Position numbers and translations under genes: made by a program
Notes under the pieces: generated by a model
What the model saw: only the letters and a program-made list of their open reading frames with translations
What the model was told of the DNA's origin: nothing
The model's database searches: none
Shown: piece by piece, positions 15,059 to 18,412 of the stretch
How the letters are laid out: every line of letters begins with the position of its first letter
How positions within the stretch are numbered: position 1 is the first letter of the stretch
DNA from: JBKPRX01 sp046734795
GTDB taxonomy: Bacteria; Actinomycetota; Thermoleophilia; Gaiellales; Gaiellaceae
Direction of reading: 5' to 3'
Length of the DNA stretch: 18,412 nucleotides
NCBI GenBank assembly: GCA_046734795.1
Contig: JBKPRX010000093.1
Coordinates: 1-18,412 of the forward strand

Positions 15059-15247
15059 CGCAGCTCAGTGTCGGTGGGCGGTCCAATGTGGTGGCAAGTG
15101 GCACCGTTGAGCGAATCGAGCACGACGCATCGCATGGCTCCGACCCACGTCGAGCGGACGTTTGGGCACTGAACGGGCACCGCGCGTAGTGCTCCGACGC
15201 GGTTCGGCGTCGTCCGCGTGACCCGCAGAGACGAGGATCTTCTAAGG
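15059..15247. other. Non-coding stretch after the tRNA fragment
   Basis: I see no ORF here that I would defend. The short open frames that exist read partly through the tRNA fragment and give the well-known type of spurious tRNA-derived peptide (for example MRGLEPPRG). No integrase or further tRNA part is present. Confidence 0.5.
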
Positions 15248-15283
15248 AGAGCCGCTCAACGAAGCCGTTGGGCGGCTCTTTCT
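15248..15283 (+). terminator. Rho-independent terminator
   Basis: A 13-bp stem, AGAGCCGCTCAAC (15248-15260) with GTTGGGCGGCTCT (15267-15279), has one G-U pair and a six-base loop and is followed by TTTCT on the plus strand. No plus-strand gene lies directly upstream except the distant secreted-protein gene ending at 14941, so it may serve that transcript or an unrecognised small RNA. Confidence 0.7.
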
Positions 15284-15351
15284 ACCCGAGACTTTCTACC
15301 GCTAGTCGTCTGGCGTTATCAGCCGCCGGTTAGGGCCGTCGGAGCCCGCGC

Positions 15352-15373
15352 AAAATGGCGAAAAGCCGTTTTA
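15352..15373 (-). terminator. Terminator of the stress-protein-like gene (possibly bidirectional)
   Basis: AAAATGGC (15352-15359) pairs with GCCGTTTT (15365-15372), one wobble pair, loop GAAAA. On the minus strand the hairpin begins two bases after the stop at 15375 and ends in a TTTT run. The A and T tracts on both sides would allow it to work in either direction. Confidence 0.65.
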
Positions 15374-15374
15374 G

Positions 15375-15773
15375 TCAGTCGCCGATCACGACATAGCGCA
15401 CGGGCACTCCGTCGATGCTGTGCTGCGGGCCGCTCTCCGTCGCGCGCGACTCCACGAGGCCTTCCTGTTCGTCAGGACGAACGGCAACGACGATTTCGTC
15501 CGCCGGAAATGTCGCAAGCGCATCCCGAATGGCGAGGCCGACGTCCGCCACTCCGGCGACAGCATCGACGGTCTCGCCAGGAAGCTGCTCAGCCGTGCGT
15601 TCGGCGACCCGCTCGGCATGAGCGAACGCTTTTTGATCGTTGGCAAGCCAATCGAGCACGCCCTGCCGGACAGCTGGCACCACGACCTTGATGCTTTCTG
15701 CGTCGCCGACATGCGGGCGCAAGACGTCGTCGGCATGTTCGACGGTGCTGATGACGAGGACGTTCCTACCCAT
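15375..15773 (-). CDS. Universal-stress-protein-like small cytosolic protein
   Basis: The protein has 132 residues. It begins MGRNVLVISTVEHADDVLRP and has a beta-alpha layout with DAESIKVVVPAVRQGVLDWL, then helices, then GVADVGLAIRDALATFPADE followed by IVVAV, and ends VPVRYVVIGD. The strand-helix pattern and the GDPxxAIxxA-like segment resemble UspA-type domains, but the G-2x-G-9x-G(S/T) nucleotide loop is not visible, so ATP binding is unlikely. The open frame is 21 codons longer, but ATG 15773 is chosen because TACGGT lies six bases before it, the leaderless pattern seen at other genes here. A terminator follows directly, so it is a single-gene unit, divergent from the 75-aa gene. Confidence 0.7.
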   Translation of the reverse strand: MGRNVLVISTVEHADDVLRPHVGDAESIKVVVPAVRQGVLDWLANDQKAFAHAERVAERTAEQLPGETVDAVAGVADVGLAIRDALATFPADEIVVAVRPDEQEGLVESRATESGPQHSIDGVPVRYVVIGD

Positions 15774-15779
15774 GATGCA

Positions 15780-15858
15780 ACCGTATCGAAGCCGCCGCGC
15801 GGTGTGTGGCCGCGGTGTGGCCCGCTCAGTAGCCATCGCTGCCTGACCGCGCTACGCT
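15780..15858. promoter_or_regulatory. Divergent leaderless promoters for genes at 15773 and 15866
   Basis: On the minus strand TACGGT (15785-15780) ends six bases before the ATG at 15773. On the plus strand TACGCT (15853-15858) ends seven bases before the ATG at 15866. Neither gene has a Shine-Dalgarno. The 92 bases between the start codons hold no other feature I can identify. Confidence 0.5.
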
Positions 15859-15865
15859 CGGCGTC

Positions 15866-16093
15866 ATGGCGGAGCGGCCCCTCCTCCACCGGATCCACAA
15901 CCCGAAGAACTACGAGTGCGGCTGCGATGCCGACTGCTGGTGCCGACGCACCGCGATCGGCAGGATCGTCAAGTGGTGGTTCCCGGCCCGCTGGTTCGGC
16001 ATTCACCATAAGAACAGCTTTTTCGACGGCATGTCGTCGGCCGAGATCCGCGCCTGGAAGCGCGAACAAGAGGCCAAGGGTCTCTACCCCTGA
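15866..16093 (+). CDS. Cys-rich small protein, 75 residues
   Basis: A 75-residue protein with an unusual composition. A Cys cluster CGCDADCWCRR at residues 18-28 (Cys18, 20, 24 and 26) could bind iron-sulfur or zinc. It is followed by IGRIVKWWFPARWFGIHH, rich in Trp, Phe and His, then FDGMSSAEIRAWKREQEAKG. No signal peptide is seen; the aromatic segment is too broken by Lys and Arg for a clear membrane span, though peripheral membrane contact is possible. The ATG follows a TACGCT box by seven bases. I believe it belongs to a small actinobacterial family, but cannot name it or give a function. Confidence 0.75.
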   Translation: MAERPLLHRIHNPKNYECGCDADCWCRRTAIGRIVKWWFPARWFGIHHKNSFFDGMSSAEIRAWKREQEAKGLYP

Positions 16094-16162
16094 CCGTCGG
16101 GGCGTTCCGCCAATCTCTTAGATAGACGCTGAGGACGGCGCGCCCACGCTAAGGAGCGCCGT

Positions 16163-16207
16163 AGCCGGGGCGCTGGCGAGCCGAACGCCGCCGCGGTTGA
16201 GCGCTTC
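16163..16207 (+). repeat. Dispersed intergenic repeat, copy A
   Basis: About 45 bp sharing GGCGAGCCGAACGCC (16175-16189) exactly with copy B, preceded by GCCGGGGC and followed by CGCGG-TTGAGCGCTTC, the latter shared with copy C. It lies between two convergent genes and reaches the stop codon of the 68-aa gene. Just upstream an inverted pair ACGGCGC / GCGCCGT may form a hairpin. Confidence 0.6.
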
Positions 16208-16413
16208 TACTCGTCGCTGGTTCGCGGGCCCAGCGGCAGGCACAGCAATCGCGTCTGCGAGCGGCCACGCTCAGGCGGAAGCACGTGCGTCGCGCGCCAC
16301 CGACGGCCGTACAGCTCGAAGACATCACCCAGCTCCAGCTCGCGGCCGAGCTTCAACTCACACTCATGGACGCGGCCGTTCGGATACTCAAGCGCAAGCG
16401 ACAGCGTCTTCAT
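16207..16413 (-). CDS. Small hypothetical protein, 68 residues
   Basis: A 68-residue ORF starting MKTLSLALEYPNGRVHECEL and continuing through ELELGDVFELYGRRWRATHV to a C-terminal GPRTSDE. The pattern (short strands, a turn at PNG, a basic patch GRRWR) suggests a small beta-barrel-like domain, perhaps binding a partner or nucleic acid; that is a guess from the pattern only. The open frame continues upstream to 16641, but that part crosses intergenic sequence and reads as low-quality Arg/Pro-rich peptide, so ATG 16413 with a GAGG just upstream is chosen. It lies between repeats A and B. I do not recognise the family. Confidence 0.6.
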   Translation of the reverse strand: MKTLSLALEYPNGRVHECELKLGRELELGDVFELYGRRWRATHVLPPERGRSQTRLLCLPLGPRTSDE

Positions 16414-16597
16414 ACGTCGCCTCAACGGACGAACCGCCGCCGCAGGTTCGGAGCGCGATCCTTCACCCGGAATCCGCGCAGCCAGGTCCGTCGTACCCGC
16501 AGATGGGCCGTCGGGTTCGGTTGCCCTACCTGCCGGCCCCAGAGCGTACGTGCTGCCGCGTTTGCGCGGTAACGCCTGGTCGTCCCGTAATCGGACG

Positions 16598-16637
16598 GGC
16601 CGGGGCGGGCGAGCCGAACGCCTTCGCGCGGATGAGC
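16598..16637 (+). repeat. Dispersed intergenic repeat, copy B
   Basis: Shares GGCCGGGGCGGGCGAGC exactly with copy C and GGCGAGCCGAACGCC exactly with copy A, ending in CGCGGATGAGC. Similarity to copy C appears to extend upstream to a GCGTTTG about 40 bases earlier. A short inverted pair CCCGT / ACGGG lies at its left edge. Confidence 0.65.
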
Positions 16638-16676
16638 ACAAACCGTGGACGCTCGCTTCACATGACGATGGATGCG

Positions 16677-16696
16677 AACGTCGCGCGCGCGGCGTT
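16677..16696 (+). repeat. 20-bp near-palindrome upstream of the peroxiredoxin fusion
   Basis: AACGTCGCGCGCGCGGCGTT, whose two halves are complementary except at one symmetric pair. The same 20 bases occur in reverse complement at 17771-17790, beyond the end of the gene. On the minus strand both copies are preceded by TCGCCGACGTG about 20 bases earlier, so the similarity is wider than the palindrome. Operator, hairpin or mobile-element remnant are all possible. Confidence 0.55.
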
Positions 16697-16797
16697 TAAG
16701 GAGACGACGACGAACACGTCGGCGATGATGGGGCGGGGCGCTCGAAGTCGGCGTATGCTTGCGTGAATCGGCCAAAGCAGCGATTCAGGGGGTCACC

Positions 16798-17727
16798 ATG
16801 ACGCTCAGAGTTGGTCAGCCCGTTCCCGACCAAAGCGTCCAGGCGTATGTCCGCGGGGAGCGCGCGCCGAGTGAGTTCCAGCTTTCGAGTCACCGCGGCC
16901 GTTGGGTCGTCCTGTTTTTCTACCCGCGCGACTTCACGTTCATCTGCCCGACCGAGCTCGCGTCGTTTGCTGAGCGCCACGACGACTTCCTCCGCGAGCG
17001 TGCGGTCGTGCTTGCGGCGAGCACGGACAGCTACCACAGCCACAAGGCCTGGTTCGAATCGGATCCGCGCCTCGCGGGCGTCGACTATCCAGTAATCGCC
17101 GACACCGCACACGAGCTGAGCCGCTCCTTCGACGTACTTCTCGAGGACGGGGCGACGCACCGCGGCACCTTCATCATCGACCCGAGTGGCGTTCTCGTGC
17201 ACATGAGCGTCAACGAGCACGACGTCGGCCGGAGCGTCGACGAAGTGCTGCGGATCTTGCGCGCCTCCCGCACCGGCGCGCTCTGCCCGGCTAACTGGGC
17301 CCCCGGCGCGGCCACGCTCACGAGCGAAGATGATTGGCTCGAGAAGGTGTTCCCCAACCTGGCCGGGCCGGAGCTCGAGTCGCTCGCCGAGCGGGCCGAG
17401 AAGCTGTCATTCGACGCTGGCGACACGATCGTCGCCGAGGGCGATCCCGCCGACCGCTTCTACGTCATCGCGCGCGGCGACGTGTCGATCACTCGCCGCA
17501 GCCCCGAGGGCGACGAGATCGAGCTGGGAACGCTCGGCCCCGGGCAATTCTTCGGCGAGGTCGGGATCCTCGCCGAGACCCGACGGACAGCGACCGTGCG
17601 CGCGATCGACGACGTCGAGCTGCTCGCATTGAGCTGGCAGGAGTTCCTGGAGACGCTCGAGCAGTCGGATCGCACGGAGCGGGACTTCTCCGAGATCGTC
17701 CAGGAGCGGCTCGCGGCGAGGCCATAA
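16798..17727 (+). CDS. Fusion of 2-Cys peroxiredoxin (AhpC/TSA) and cyclic-nucleotide-binding domain
   Basis: A 309-residue two-domain protein. Residues 1-170 are a Prx1/AhpC-type peroxiredoxin: FFYPRDFTFICPTELASF carries the peroxidatic Cys50, and ALCPANW carries the resolving Cys163, as in typical 2-Cys enzymes that reduce peroxides. Residues 185-309 are a cyclic-nucleotide-binding (cNMP) domain: the helix at PELESLAERAEKLSFDAGD, YVIARGDVSITR, then the phosphate-binding cassette FFGEVGILAETRRTATVRA (251-269) with Glu254 and Arg263 where cAMP/cGMP binders have their ligands. The open frame starts 13 codons earlier, but the ATG at 16798 has AGGGGG six bases before it and begins where the family does. 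No stop or frameshift separates the domains. Control of peroxidase activity or assembly by a cyclic nucleotide is inferred, not known. Confidence 0.93.
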   Translation: MTLRVGQPVPDQSVQAYVRGERAPSEFQLSSHRGRWVVLFFYPRDFTFICPTELASFAERHDDFLRERAVVLAASTDSYHSHKAWFESDPRLAGVDYPVIADTAHELSRSFDVLLEDGATHRGTFIIDPSGVLVHMSVNEHDVGRSVDEVLRILRASRTGALCPANWAPGAATLTSEDDWLEKVFPNLAGPELESLAERAEKLSFDAGDTIVAEGDPADRFYVIARGDVSITRRSPEGDEIELGTLGPGQFFGEVGILAETRRTATVRAIDDVELLALSWQEFLETLEQSDRTERDFSEIVQERLAARP

Positions 17728-17770
17728 GCGGCAAGTCACGGACGAGCATCCACTGGTGCTCGCCTCCGTG

Positions 17771-17790
17771 AACGCCGCGCGCGCGACGTT
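17771..17790 (-). repeat. 20-bp near-palindrome downstream of the peroxiredoxin fusion
   Basis: On the minus strand this reads AACGTCGCGCGCGCGGCGTT, identical to 16677-16696 in the opposite orientation. It begins 43 bases after the stop of the fusion gene, so the gene is bracketed by an inverted pair about 1.1 kb apart. Confidence 0.55.
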
Positions 17791-17905
17791 GGGGCCGACC
17801 GTCACGTCGGCGACGAAAATGACATGCGTGTGAGATCCTGATTCGGCGTAGCCGCCGGGCCGTTCCGCAGACACGCGTTTGTGGACGCGTGCTCCCGCCG
17901 GTCAT

Positions 17906-17949
17906 GGCCGGGGCGGGCGAGCGGAACGCCGTCCGCGGATGAGCGCTTC
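17906..17949 (+). repeat. Dispersed intergenic repeat, copy C
   Basis: Shares GGCCGGGGCGGGCGAGC exactly with copy B, then GAACGCC and CGCGGATGAGC, and ends GAGCGCTTC as copy A does. An inverted pair CCCGC / GCGGG at its left side (from about 17894) can form a bulged hairpin. It lies downstream of the peroxiredoxin fusion, in the same orientation as A and B. Confidence 0.65.
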
Positions 17950-18004
17950 CACGCGCCCCGGCGAGAGACGACGCTACGCCTAACGCTGCGCGGCGGCTAG
18001 AGGG

Positions 18005-18118
18005 TCAAGCGACCATGTTTCGCGCGGTCAGCCCCGCGCGTTCGACCGCGACAAGAAGCTGGCGGCGGACGACCTGACGCCGCGCACCCGTCACCCCCGC
18101 CAGCATCTCCATGACCAT
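18005..18118 (-). CDS. Very small ORF, 37 residues or longer, uncertain
   Basis: From ATG 18118 the frame gives MVMEMLAGVTGARRQVVRRQ, then LLVAVERAGLTARNMVA, a strongly helical peptide, with stop at 18005-18007. The same frame stays open and protein-like upstream of this ATG (SVLEARLPLGESH) up to an amber codon at 18173-18175 that ends the next ORF. There is no better start between the two. It may be the second half of a broken gene or a separate small protein; a plus-strand ORF covers part of the region as an alternative reading. Confidence 0.35.
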   Translation of the reverse strand: MVMEMLAGVTGARRQVVRRQLLVAVERAGLTARNMVA

Positions 18119-18172
18119 GTGCGACTCGCCGAGCGGCAGCCGCGCCTCGAGGACGGAGCGTGGGGCTGCGCG

Positions 18173-18346
18173 CTACCGCGTGCCGAGCCGCTCCAGTTCG
18201 GCGCGCGTTCGCTCGACCATCTGTTCGAGATCGATGAGAAGTTGCCGATCGACAGGGTTGTCAGCGGCGCGGAATGCGTCGACCGCCGTCGCGCACGCCG
18301 CGTGCAAGATCCTGAGCATCGCGACTTCTCGACCCCCCTCGGACAC
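18173..18346 (-). CDS. Small helical protein, 57 residues
   Basis: From GTG 18346 the frame reads MSEGGREVAMLRILHAACAT, then AVDAFRAADNPVDRQLLIDL and a charged helix ending ELERLGTR. Heptad-like spacing of Leu, Ile, Val and Met suggests a helical hairpin or coiled-coil pair. AGGTGG lies almost against the GTG; ATG at codon 10 is an alternative start. Codon third positions are GC-rich, but so are those of the overlapping plus-strand frame, so the strand is not certain. The family is not recognised. Confidence 0.45.
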   Translation of the reverse strand: MSEGGREVAMLRILHAACATAVDAFRAADNPVDRQLLIDLEQMVERTRAELERLGTR

Positions 18347-18412
18347 TCCACCTGACTACCGTCCGCTGTGCCGTCCCAAACTCCCGCCGTCCGAAACTCC
18401 TTCGACTTTGAC

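Larger units (their letters stand above)
16414..16797. other. Intergenic region before the peroxiredoxin fusion, with repeats
   Basis: 384 bases between divergent genes. No ORF convinces me. It holds repeat copy B (16598-16637), a 20-bp near-palindrome (16677-16696), a possible -10 TATGCT (16754-16759) and the Shine-Dalgarno AGGGGG (16786-16791) of the downstream gene. Confidence 0.5.

Noticed and set aside
16163..17949. CRISPR array
   Set aside because: Only three imperfect copies with spacings of hundreds of bases, and no cas genes.
16100..17960. Integron-like cassette array, because repeats alternate with small genes
   Set aside because: The repeats lack paired RYYYAAC and GTTRRRY core sites (one chance GTTGAGC in copy A only), the genes are not in one orientation, and no integrase is seen.

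Overview
This is a high-GC chromosomal window that reads as an actinobacterium. WhiA, a Gram-positive type coproheme decarboxylase (HemQ), the whiA-gap-pgk-tpiA order, many GTG starts and apparently leaderless promoters all point that way. The style of several small conserved proteins makes me think of the class Thermoleophilia, but that is an inference from the sequence alone.

Left part (1-4479, minus strand): a tightly packed block ogt - whiA - gap - pgk - tpiA, with tpiA cut by the window edge. It combines alkylated-DNA repair, a WhiA regulator and the triose part of glycolysis. ogt/whiA and gap/pgk overlap at stop/start codons; only gap has a real leader (about 250 nt). Facing it (4537-7169, plus strand) is an operon of proline-catabolic pruA and a lysylphosphatidylglycerol-synthase-type membrane protein. 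Next, on the minus strand, come uvrC and a 43-codon ORF after it.

Middle part (9272-14941): a secreted clan GH-A glycosidase-like protein, hemQ, two translationally coupled small membrane proteins, then a tandem pair of bacterioferritin-comigratory-protein (BCP) peroxiredoxins. The first of the pair is an internally deleted 66-residue remnant and the second is intact. They are followed by a 67-aa protein whose stop codon overlaps that of a convergent exported Amidase_2 enzyme, a broken secreted-protein gene (one-base deletion in a G run and no start codon) coupled to that amidase, and a secreted protein resembling the allene-oxide-cyclase-like barrel family.

Right part (about 15026-18412): this region looks accessory. 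It begins with an isolated 33-bp 3' end of a tRNA-Leu gene on the minus strand, as an integration site would leave behind. The orientation predicts inserted DNA to the right and an intact tRNA-Leu beyond the window. Inside are two terminator-like hairpins, a stress-protein-like ORF, a Cys-rich 75-aa protein, a 68-aa protein, three copies of a roughly 45-bp intergenic repeat, and a two-domain protein that joins a 2-Cys peroxiredoxin to a cyclic-nucleotide-binding domain, with a 20-bp near-palindrome on each side of it. Two very small minus-strand ORFs in one frame, separated by an amber codon, close the window.

No CRISPR array, rRNA, complete tRNA, transposase or integrase was seen.
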